A stretch of DNA of 64,000 nucleotides, taken from contig CM034549.1 in assembly GCA_020055645.1 (NCBI GenBank), positions 29,347,930-29,411,929 on the forward strand, in the 5' to 3' direction. The notes under the pieces were generated by a model that was not told the origin of the DNA, searched no databases, and saw nothing but the letters and a program-made list of their open reading frames with translations. Position numbers and translations under genes: made by a program. Of this stretch, positions 53,701-64,000 are shown piece after piece. The stretch is from Tomocerus qinae. Its lineage: Eukaryota; Arthropoda; Collembola; Entomobryomorpha; Tomoceridae. Every line of letters starts with the position of its first letter. Positions within the stretch are counted from its first letter, which is position 1.

Positions 53701-56700
53701 TGAATATACTGGAAAAATGGTACAGAACAAACTGTAGTAGTCTAGTTATAAATGGTCACGTTTCAGTTTGAGTAGCCCACAGATATTTGTATACGTATTT
53801 ATTTACTGTAGCATATGCAATGGGGTTTTAGTCGTAAATAGAAGTTCTTTGCTGGAGTGAATATATAGATAAGAATAGACCAGCATGGCTTGACTCTATT
53901 AACCCCTTTAACCATTATGACCGACATGTTTTGTTTCGTAGACTTTAATTTGAAAATCCATCCTGCCATTGCATTGCTCTCTTACTTGCCCACCAGGCAA
54001 CTCACGACTAGTGTATTAATACAAAGGAAAGTTTTCCTCTTTTGATTACACAACCATTGTTTTAATATATTATGCAGACACGTCCCATACTGACTACACC
54101 ATTATCCTATACATACAATTTATATACACGTGCCCTATATAATACCTACCCTGAAATGGACTTACAAATACTATTAGGATCCAGCACTTTAGGATTTCCG
54201 TTGAATTTAGAATATTACTTTTATGTCATAACTAACTAACCATGCATCATACTTAGTTAGGTAAAGTAACTTCAAAACTATAGCTAGCATGTAAATTTCC
54301 CATTGCACTCTCCTCGTTTCAGAACTATTTAGTTTTAAATGTAGAGGTTCTCCACGGGTGATCGACTAACTTTGCAATCAATACTAGCACACAATTCTTC
54401 CCTCAGACAAATTCAAAATGAAATGAATTTACCTATCTCACCTAACAAAGATAAATTGCCACACGATCATAAACATTCTGCATTTTGCAATGCTAACCCC
54501 AAAACCTAGAAAGTAGAAACAAATACATGCAAAAGGGAATCTTTTTAATTAATTTTCATTTCACATTGCCACCCAAGGTTTTCTCAAAGAAAATATTACT
54601 CCTATCATCAACTCATAATTAGATTTCTTGGGAAATTTTTAAATGCTAAAGTAAATCCGACAGATTAATCTCTAAGATTCACACTTACTTTTATTATTTA
54701 CTCATGGAGAAAGTAAACTTTCACTTTAACGATGGCGTACTCAGTTTTAGCACTTAGTTAGATTACTCAGTGAACTTAAAATGGAATTAAAGTGTTTATC
54801 GTATGCAATCTTCCTCAAGTGTTATAGCATTGACAAGTTTTACACACCTGTAATAAAACAGCGTGCCAGCCTACGTCATCAAGGTTTTAAGTGACCACAA
54901 GTATGACAAATAAACTTTCCGACAGAATATTACACAAACCTCAACGCTGGTATCAAAATTAAATTAAAGTTGAAACTTGTATAGAGCTATAAATAAATGT
55001 TTGTCAAGAGTGTACAAAGTTATGAGAGGTCGTCCATTAAACTATTTTTACTCATTTGCATAGCAATTAATTCCCACAATTAGCAATAGCTACCTACTTA
55101 TGGTGCCTTTTAGCATTTCAATGATTATGTAGGTACCACTAAAAGATTATAAATAGTAGCAAACAATCGATTTTTCTTTCATTCAAACATTAGTAGATAT
55201 TTTTGTATAGACCTCAAGGATAGTACTTATGAAACTGGATCCAGGAATTTTCACATCTAAAGTTTTACATCCTGGGGTAGTGAAGTTTTACAACCAGCCA
55301 CCGCAGTTTTACAACCAGCCACTGCAGTTTTACAACCACACACTGCAGTTTTACAACTACACACTGCAGTTTTACAACCAGCCACTGCAGTTATACATCC
55401 ACAAACGGCAGTTTTACAACCTTACAAATGTAATGAACTCAAAGTTTGGTAAAATCTAAATAAATGCTTAATAATTATATTAAGACGAAGTGATATGGCT
55501 ATGTTGCTGAAAGGTTGTTTAATTCATTTAAAGTAAAGAAAACAGTCAATGAAAGAGGTTAAACATGGTCAATGTCAAATGAGGATAAGCAATATGTAAA
55601 CGTTAACTCAATCTTATAATTTACGACGTTTTATGTTTTCTTTCTCCGATTTTAGCCTGACTCTTTAGCTGGGGCCATTTCACTAGTTGTTGAATTTGTT
55701 GCTGGGAATTTCTTTTTTCCTTTGCTTTTGTGGTGATTTTTTAGCAAATGAGCAATTGAGCGGCAGTAAATTGCGATGTCCACTGTGTTGTATGTTGCCA
55801 TATGGTTTTTTTCAACCTATCATCTATGTCTACGTATACTGGATGCAGACGCTTTCCATTGATGAGAGTCATTCAGTATTAAATTTTGACGCCAGTAAGT
55901 TGCTTCATTTCTCAAGTGGCCCATAAACTTCCAAAATGTGGGATGATAACAACGAAATCTTGCCTTCAAAGAGTTGTGATAGCCCTCTAAACTCTTAGCT
56001 AAACCATGTTTATAATCCTTCACATGACAATAAACGAAACCACGGAAAGCTAACTTATCTTTTCCTTTTCCTCTTACTGATTTTACAAAACTAGCCATTC
56101 TGCTTTTACAAAACTGCTACCGCTTGCATCAAATGTCTAAACTGTACTGCACTTCAGTTCCGTTTTCTCTTCTACAAGTTTACATTCATTGTATGTAAAC
56201 ACAATCATAATCTCTACCTACCTTTTACATTTGAATGGAGCATTTGCCATAATGCACCATTCCTTCGGCTATTAACCAAACTTCGTCTTAACGTAATTAT
56301 TAAGCATTTATTTAGGTTTTACCAAACTTTGAGATCATTACATTTGTAAGGTTGTAAAACTGCCGTTTGTGGATGTATAACTGCAGTGGCTGGTTGTATA
56401 ACTGCAGTGGCTGGTTGTAAAACTGCAGTGTGTGGTTGTAAAACTGCAGTGGCTGGTTGTAAAACTGCGGTGGCTGGTTGTAAAACTTCACTACCCCAGG
56501 ATGTAAAACTTTAGATGTGAAAATTCCCAATACCTATGAAACTATTTGTACCTGATGAGTGATGACCTACAATTAGGTTAAGGCTATAATTATAAAGTGT
56601 ACTAATACATAAATAGACAGATAAATCAATAGGAGAAAGTGAAGGAATAAACTTTTCCCAAATGAAATGAAGTTTTCTGCTCGGCTGGTTTTAATAGTGA

Positions 56701-59700
56701 AATACACGAAGTCTACCTGAAGGAACGCAATGGAAATCACGTTCGTTTCAATTATTTATAATGAAACTTAGCCAGCTACTGTTTTACCAGTTTATCAACC
56801 ACACTTATATATTCATTTGTAGAAAATGAAATGCTGGGAGAGGAGAGCTATAGTTGCATACAAATTAGACTAGTGGAAAATAAATCACAGTCAGAAAAAG
56901 ATAAACTCCAGACAGATGTAGCTTTTCCCTCGACTCAAGTCTTCATCACAGATTAGATTAAGATGATAGACTGAGAAATAAACAAGAACAAATGTTTGTG
57001 ACACGAATACTAATAGCATATGAAGTGTATCAGACATTATACGTTGAGGTACTTTGATATAAGTGCCACTTGTTTAGACATATTCAGTGGATACATTGGC
57101 TGAAAGGGGTTTACTAAATATTCATCTTATAATCTTGTATTTTAACTATGTTATAGGATAAATTTAGCTTATAGGACTCAGATGGGGATTTCCAGAGAAT
57201 CGGTTTAGCTCCCGTATATCACTCAACACTAATTATTTAGGGCACAGAATATGTTTGGTAAAATGAACCTAGGCATCTCAAGATGTGCTAAATTAATTTC
57301 CCAATGGAAAAAAGGGAAAAATGAACTGTCCGAACTCTGCCAAATTTGTCTTAACAGATAAATATCAGTGGAACTATAACTTCAGTATCTCTAAGCTTAA
57401 ATGAAACGAGAAAAAGAAAAACTATATACTTATTGACATAATGCTAGACCAAGATTTTTTTTCCAGTTCACCTTCATTATGTAAGATAGTTAAGTCGAAA
57501 TGATGGTTATAGGACATAGAAACTGTCACAAAGAGCAATATCAATATCATAACTTCCGTCTGACTCACTACAGATAATATAAAAATCTGAAGGAGAAAAA
57601 AAGCAAGAAATAAACAAGATTTCATTGAATTGCATTACCATTGTGTATGATAGACAATATACACAGCAGAGCACATTACAGTTCACTAGTAGAATCTAAA
57701 TCAAGAAAACTTGACTTGGACTTAGAAGTAGTACTTATAGTGGTAGTAGGTGCATGTAATTTCTAACTATAATGTAGAAAAGACATTTACAAGGCAGCTG
57801 ACGCTTTCTGAACTGCTACTCGTAGAAATCTTTAAGCTCCCATTCGATATATTTAGTAGTGCTTATAGCATAAGCTAGGGAAACAAAGACATTGGAGGTA
57901 GAGACAGAAGGAGAAGAGGAAATAGAATTCCCTGAGCAACTTTGTCTCACGTCTTACCTTATCAAAGACGGATTGTTCCCAAAGGTACGGCTTATAAGCA
58001 CCAACTTCATCCCTCGTGATCACTGATACTTCATAGCGTGTTGGTTTCCTCTTGTATCGAGGACTGGAGCGAACCACAATGAAGGTATGGAGAAAATGAC
58101 TCTTGATGCACGAAGGGGAGAAAGGCGTGTTATCCGCTTCCAGGAAGACGACACAGACAATATCATTACCAATATGACGTTTACGTTGCAACTGGAAAAA
58201 AAGAAATCTATCAATTACTTCTCTCACTTCACTTGACATCACATCAACCAGCTTTTTACGCATTATTAACGTTCCATAAGTAAACATTGCTGCCTACCCT
58301 ACCCACTTTAAAATTGACATCAGCCACCTGCCTTGGCATGTGCAATATTTTAACAAAACGAATAACAAAAAACAACTGAAATAACCAAGAACAGCAAAAA
58401 TCTGTCATAATAAAAAATCTAGCCGTCTGTCACTATTCCCTTGTACCTACTATTTATCATCTTTCTCCACAGTCATATCATCATATAGTACATATACAAA
58501 TAATAGAAACATATTTTTATATATTACCTATACGGATAAGTACATCTGCTCTCTTTCTTTTTCCGCAGCAAGTTTCAGCCTCACATTTATAAACTTTTCC
58601 TTTTGCAAAAGCTAACAATTTAAGCCTACTCGATACGTGAAGTCAAAATAACTCTCGGTACCTATTCAGCATCCAAGCATTTCATATGCATGAATAATAC
58701 AAGTTTTCTCTTGGCGATATCTTTGATATATTTTCTAATGCACGAACTTTAAAGTACGAGTACTCTAGTTTCAAGTTTGCTTGGCTTTTGCTGAATTCGT
58801 ATACATAAGTAGCAACTTGGTATTGTAGAATACACAAAAGCAATTCTCAATTTTATCTCCAGAATCCAGCACGGTTATGCATTATTATGCACTACTTTGA
58901 ATAAGTCTTCGCAACAACAGTAAAGGATTTCTTTTGTTTGACTTGTCCATGTAAGAATCGATGCACAGAGATATATTTTGCAAACCCACACACTTCTCAA
59001 TTATTAGTTTGTAGCCTATAACTATTAATCCAGTGTCCAGTATTAGCTTTCATTTATTTAAGAACTGCTGCTTAATCAGACGATGTCTGGTTGTTGGCTA
59101 CTATCGTTTCTCACTCGACGAAAAATGAATGAGAATAATTGCACAAGAAGATAGAGAAATTTAATACAGGCAAATACAGTGAAATTTTACATGCAATGTC
59201 TAAGACTTGTCTAGATCCTCAATAGCTCCGAAAGGGACTCCTCAAGCTCTCTAGGACTGATCAGTGATCAGAGTGACTCCTGAGGGGTTATATAGGCGGT
59301 GGAGTATGAGATGAGGTGATGGGTGGTGGTGGATGTACATTTGTCAAAACCAACTATTCTATGCATCAATCTATCGTATGTCACAAGTAATGGTACTCAT
59401 GTTACTTTCTCTTTTCTAATGGTAGTACCTCCATTTCACAGATACTTGTATCTGAATTCCGTGCGCATAATTTAGGGGTGGGGGAAAGCTCCATCATACG
59501 GAAAGAGAAAGGTATCATTGATTTAAATATAACTGCAAATAAAGGATTTACGATACACCACGAATAATAGAAAACCAATCAAAGAATCTTGGTCTATACA
59601 TATAATTGGCAATACTTTTTTTACTTCGCATGATTTCAAGTTTATTAAATCCTGCTTTGATGGACTCACATGATGCACTATCTGTACTTCCGAAGAGAAT

Positions 59701-62700
59701 ATTCTAGAATTATTTGAGTATTTGACTGGTTAACCACAATTCATTTTCATCTTTGAGTTTTTGATACTAGTTTGAATCTTTTATTTGTTTTCCTCCTAAG
59801 TGTAGTTCTGGGAGGTTGAAAATCTTTGCTATTGAGGACAATGGTATTGATTTATATTTTTTAAAAGCTGTTAGGGAATAGAAGCTTTGACATTTTGTAT
59901 TATCTCTTTTGTAACATGTAAGTAAGTATGTCGGAAGGTTTATTTCCCTTATCTTGCGACCAATAAATGCCGAAATGCGTCTCTGTGAGTTGTCTGTCAC
60001 TGAAATCTCCATTGATACATAGGTAAGATAATAGATGAAAAGTAGTTTAAGAGGGAAGTTGAGTTGAGTTCCTTTCATTTCGGCCGAGATAAGCAAATGT
60101 AAAACTAAGTGCAATTTTCGAGAGGGTTCTCAATGTGATTTTGGAAATACAAAAGGAGAGGCAGAAAGGTTGATTGAAAAGTAAGATTCAAATAAAAAGG
60201 AGGAAATGGGTACTTTGTCTCTGGTAACCCACGAAAGATTCGCGAAATCCAACTTGCAATAAAGCAATGTAGTCTATATGAGCACTTATACACGCTGACT
60301 ATAAATAGAGTATGCGTCTTATCTCGCCCTAACTTAACCTGTCGACATAGGCATCCCATTCATTTACCCGTTTGTGCCCATGAAGACTAAAAGTAGCTTG
60401 TGTCCCTGGCTAAGTATTTCAGTCAAGGTAGCTAATGCTGAGCTGAAGGTTTGCCTTTGTTAGTTTTCTGCAGAAAGGCAAGAGAAATTCAGGAAATTCT
60501 TTTTGCCCTCGTGTCGCTCGTTGTGAATGTCGCTTTTATCTTTTATTCTGAACACGGAGCTTAGCTAGTCTATAGTGTAGTGACAATCTTCCAAATCCAT
60601 GCAACCTACTAACTGTATTATAGTAACATTTTACAAGCACCACATCACACTATATGCCAACGTTCTGTTGATTATTACATTTCACCCGACTTGTGTGCAA
60701 AAGGTTTATGACAGGTAAAGCTAAGGTAATGTGCAAAACTGGCATATACGCACATTTATAGACGATCTCCTATAGATTTTTGCACAAGTAAAAGGGAATA
60801 AATACTTTATTGCCTATATATAAGTATACACAGCAGTTTATAGCATCTGCGTTATACCTGATGGAGATATATAATAAAGTGCATACATAAAAAAGATGCA
60901 ATAAACAGTTTAGGGGGGTTCTGATGAAATCCAATATTGCTTTGCAACAGCACAAAATATACGCAACGAAAGCATAAACTCAACTTCCTTACTAGTCTGA
61001 CATTTCCTCATAGAAAATTTCACTTTTTGGCCTTTGAATCAACATATAAACACTATACTATAACTTTTCTTCGCACCTACAACAACTTAGTCCAACCCTA
61101 TTACACTTTTTCATTCAAGTAGAATAGCTTTTTATGTACGTAGAATTCAGTCAAACAGAAGTGTATTAAATAAACGTACAGAATAATATTATTTCGACTG
61201 ATACATGCACAAATGCGACATTTCATGATAATGAATATGGATAATAATGAGATTTATCAAAACGATAAATAACATCAAAATATAAGTTACACAAGAAATA
61301 GTGAACAATAAAAACAGTTACCTTTTGTGGATCATTCCTTTCATATGGTAAAAGCGTAGATACATGGAACATAATTTCAATTCCTCTCCAATGCGTATAC
61401 ACGGAGTATAGTCCTGTGAGATCGTGAACAGTATCCAAACCCCCTTTGTACTTATCAAAGCCCTTGAGTCGCACTTTCTCCCCGAGAATTTGCATAAAGT
61501 CATCAAACATCGGACTTGTCTCATTGTTGTCCAAAATCTCTTCTTCTGAATATTGCCCTTCTTTCACGTAGATTACACCTACTTTCAACTCCGACTTGAT
61601 GAACACCTGAAAACAGCCATACATCACACGTAAGCATTAATTAATTTCGCTAAATACAATTATTTCACTTCTTGCTAAAATCAACATTGATATTTTTCAG
61701 TCATAATATATTTATTTATCATTATCTGCCATCTGCCTCAAAATCTCTCAATACCCCTATATACATAAATATTTTACTACCCTTCTAACACGCCGAGTTT
61801 ATCAACATTGTTGTGTAGATTAAACCTATTTCTTAACATCTCATTGGGGTTTCGTTTACAACTCCAAATAAGAGCCGCAAACACAATGACCCCTGAGCAT
61901 TTACAATGCATCAGTGTAGAAAAAACTTCGTTTTTCCACATTTTTAACTCTTATGGTGGTAGGAGTTTTAAAAAGCTATGAAGCCCCTTGTCATGCTCGA
62001 TTTTATACATTTGGATCTGATGTGGTCAACGCAATATTTAATATCGGGTTCTTTGAAGACTTTATGATTTTCTTCTATGATTTGAATCTAGTTGTATCTG
62101 GATGTGATAATACTATAAATATTTCCTCATAAATTGTTATCAGGTTTCAGTTTCTCAAAAAAACATAATATGATAGTAATTGTGTAAACATTGACATAAG
62201 GTCGTTTGTATTTTGATCGTTTATTGTTTGTTTTCTATGTGACAAATTCAAGATAGTATTTACAGGGAACGAGAAATGCAACCCGCAAAATGACTTTGGA
62301 ATATATATATTATATCTTACGTAAAACTTTCACATTGGCATATGCCTACTAGTATATGCCTTTCATATACTCATATGAAAGTTTGGCTTCAAAATAGAGA
62401 CCTTATATAAAAGGAGAAAGAGATATGAAACATTACGTAATGTGGACGCTGTAGTGAACGGTCGTACAAAGATATAGACATGATACTGTTTTATCTTTTT
62501 TCCCTAATGCAATCAATTCTCAAAGTATTTAACGAATTTTAGTGTCAATGTCTTATATTCGAGAAAAAAGAATATGATATTCCAATACGTAGAGAGAAAA
62601 CGCTTGCTACACATTTGCAATTCATATGATAGGATTCTCGGCAACTTAGAAAACCGAGATTGTCTCATCTTCATTCCAGCTAGCTTCAATTTCTAACTTT

Positions 62701-63549
62701 TTTTGGAAGTTGCACTCTCTAATATAAATGAAAATTCGTATTCGTCGGCTAAACTAAACCAATCTACTCAGTAACGAATCCAAAATAACCAAATTCTTAG
62801 GGCGTCAAATTTTTTAGGGATGGGAAGACGAGATAATCAAATAAGTAAAATGAGAGCATACACAAGTTGATAAAATGCTGGGAAAATCTTATATATTTAC
62901 GTGAGGTTACTGCTGTCTATAGGTAAAGTACGTATATATCATTTATAGACAATGTTAATTCAGAGATAGGGCAATACCCATAATAGGCATTCCTGCTATC
63001 AAAGATAAGTGTATACCTAGGTGATAGATAGTTTCCTATTAAAAGTCAGATTGTGCAAAGATATGAAAAAACATGGCGTATTGTCAAGTCGATCTTGAAG
63101 GGAATTCCTTAAACACTTTCTCCTTACAAAAACGTCGCTTCGACGAAATCCTATCTGTGATGGAACGAGATGAAACTTCTTGCTAGTAAAGAGAAAACTT
63201 TTGTCTTAGGGTAATCTGTATCAGTAAAGAGGGTAGAGAGGCAATAAGTACTGCAGGAAAAATTACGGAGAAAATATATGGACAATTCAATTAAATTTGA
63301 CTTTGCATGCATTTATTCGCATATAAAAGACACAATAGCAAAGGCTTAACTGAAGAGTTGACATATACCTGGTCTAGTTTGAGCAGCTCATCCGGAGTGT
63401 CTGGAAGTTGCCCTAGGATAAGAGGGGGATTAAGGTTGATTTCTTTTCCCAGGGAACGAACAACTTCTTCACGATTATAGCGATCGGCAAAGACACACGA
63501 GGCTGGAATTAGTCCATGAACGGTATAGCTGATTGCACGAACAAGAATC
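41720..63549 (-). CDS. Rap-GAP / BTB-BACK fusion protein (5' end outside window)
   Basis: Twelve exons in continuous frame encode the last 741 aa: 63549-63369, 61606-61322, 58191-57958, 52148-51976, 51183-51107, 50086-49936, 49327-49169, 48206-47936, 47271-47089, 45449-45345, 43373-43134, 41887-41720 (5' to 3'). Exons 1-4 form a Rap-GAP catalytic domain like Rap1GAP/GARNL3, including [12 protein letters not shown] and [10 protein letters not shown] with the catalytic Asn thumb, and the [13 protein letters not shown] helix. Exon 5 is a Pro/Ser linker. Exons 6-9 hold a BTB fold (DVVFMVGQ…[21 protein letters not shown], then [18 protein letters not shown]), interrupted by about 135 residues rich in Ser, Lys and Gln. 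Exons 9-12 form a BACK-like helical region. The BTB-BACK part resembles the arthropod serine-enriched protein (gprs) as I remember it; I cannot confirm that. Likely acts on Rap GTPases, possibly with a BTB-mediated partner. Confidence 0.85.
43767..44995. mobile_element. Non-autonomous hAT-like DNA transposon
   Basis: 1229 bp flanked by a perfect 8-bp target duplication GGCTGCCC (43759-43766 and 44996-45003). The ends are inverted repeats beginning CAAGGCGGGCTAAATTTC, identical for 23 bp and then patchily similar for about 120 bp, including subterminal hairpins around ACTCTGGGAC…GTCCCAGA. An 8-bp duplication and CAAGG/CAGGG-type termini are characters of the hAT superfamily. There is no transposase frame. 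An internal direct repeat of about 50 bp is seen near 44293-44345 and 44529-44580. It sits in the intron between the BACK-region exons at 45345-45449 and 43134-43373 of the RapGAP-BTB gene. Confidence 0.85.
55264..55432. repeat. 21-bp tandem array, left MULE terminal repeat
   Basis: About seven units of 21 bp, mostly variants of TTTTACAACCAGCCACTGCAG, the first and last diverged. The array gives a seven-residue repeating open frame that I do not regard as coding. Confidence 0.85.
55820..56098 (-). pseudogene. Remnant of a MULE transposase inside the element
   Basis: 92 codons from an ATG at 56098 to a stop at 55820. The first part ([13 protein letters not shown]) resembles the start of a FLYWCH zinc finger; the rest (an [19 protein letters not shown] block) resembles the end of a MULE transposase where the helical tail follows the catalytic core. 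The region that should hold the catalytic acidic residues is missing, so it looks like an internally deleted copy. Family assignment is by pattern only. Confidence 0.5.
56345..56507. repeat. 21-bp tandem array, right MULE terminal repeat
   Basis: Inverted counterpart of the array at the left end of the same element, with nearly the same order of unit variants. The equal length of the two 254-bp repeats suggests little unequal exchange since insertion, or homogenisation between ends. Confidence 0.85.
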
Positions 63550-64000
63550 CTGAAAAATCCCAAAATTTTACTACTTTTAGAATATATTCACATGCTTATA
63601 CACATATTGGAAATGAGATACTTTAGACATCTACGCTAAACTTTAATCAACAGACTGTATAAAAGTATGCTCTAGTTTAATATGTTTATAATTCCCATTT
63701 TATCGCTAGTTTGACTTACTTACACTAATCACTCTCCCAATTTTTAATTAAGTTATAGAAAAATATGAGAGCCGCAGGGATGTTTTTATACACACCCGAA
63801 ATGTTCACTCTGTGGAGGGCACAGGAAATGAAATTGAAATGATAGAACTATGCAAAGTATATGTAACTTAATGCCCCCAGACTGATCAGGAGAGTTATTA
63901 CGTCAAATAACAAGTATGTCATTCCACCTAAAGCTAAATACATAAAGACAGACGTCACAAGCAAAGTACAATTGAATTGATTTAACTTTTCTTGCTGGAG
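63550..64000. other. Intron upstream of the first visible RapGAP-BTB exon
   Basis: The exon ending at 63549 has a good acceptor (TTTTTCAG) and enters in phase 2, so at least one coding exon lies beyond the right edge. Nothing else is recognised in this stretch. Confidence 0.6.

Larger units (their letters stand above)
55237..56534. mobile_element. Mutator-like (MULE) element with tandem-repeat TIRs
   Basis: 1298 bp flanked by a perfect 9-bp target duplication TATGAAACT (55228-55236 and 56535-56543). Both terminal inverted repeats are 254 bp (55237-55490 and 56281-56534); each contains six or seven copies of a 21-bp unit, TTTTACAACCAGCCACTGCAG and variants. Between them is a minus-strand frame with FLYWCH-like and MULE-transposase-like residues. 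TSD length and long TIRs fit Mutator-like elements. It lies in the 5.8-kb intron between exons 3 and 4 of the RapGAP-BTB gene. Confidence 0.85.

Noticed and set aside
55229-55459. Frame of seven-residue repeats (and the matching minus-strand frame at 56312-56530)
   Set aside because: Both lie within the 254-bp terminal inverted repeats of the MULE and follow from the 21-bp tandem unit.
59220-59320. GC-richer imperfect palindrome followed by a TATATA motif inside a RapGAP-BTB intron
   Set aside because: No tRNA or snoRNA fold, no terminal repeats and no downstream reading frame that would make it a promoter.
1-64000. CRISPR arrays, bacterial operons, ribosomal RNA
   Set aside because: The window is eukaryotic with spliced genes; no regularly spaced short repeats with unique spacers and no rRNA-like sequence were seen.

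Overview
This is a eukaryotic nuclear window (AT-rich, GT-AG introns, single genes each with their own exons). Protein similarity judged by eye points to an arthropod. I lean towards a compact genome such as a springtail or another non-dipteran pancrustacean, but the species is not determined.

Nine protein-coding genes can be assembled exon by exon with matching splice phases. From left to right: 1-6180, no gene recognised. 6181-11114 (-), eIF3c, a core translation-initiation subunit, with two H/ACA snoRNAs in adjacent introns and a probable alternative C-terminal exon. 11567-12292 (+), SF3B6/p14 of the U2 snRNP, divergent from eIF3c over a 452-bp shared upstream region. 12889-13605, a nested fold-back repeat, then a 75-bp minisatellite. 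14560-16970 (+), PTRHD1. 20640-22148 (+), a two-pore-domain potassium channel with non-consensus selectivity filters. 22891-25756 (+), C2orf69-like. 29682-32787 (-), ADAM17/TACE. 33917-35088 (+), TSEN34, convergent with RPL7 (35294-37520, -).

From 41.7 kb to the right edge lies one large minus-strand gene whose 5' end is outside the window. Twelve exons in continuous frame encode a Rap-GAP catalytic domain followed by a BTB domain, itself split by a long low-complexity insert, and a BACK-like region. Its introns carry two well-delimited DNA transposons: a 1229-bp hAT-like element with an 8-bp target duplication, and a 1298-bp Mutator-like element with 254-bp inverted repeats made of 21-bp tandem units and a 9-bp target duplication.

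The gene set is mostly housekeeping (translation initiation, ribosome, splicing, tRNA splicing) mixed with membrane and signalling genes (K2P channel, ADAM17, RapGAP-BTB). I see no operon-like or pathway cluster. The most novel items are the snoRNA pair in eIF3c, the RapGAP-BTB fusion with an open in-frame extension after its stop codon, and the K2P filters. All assignments were made by reading the sequence; no database search was run.
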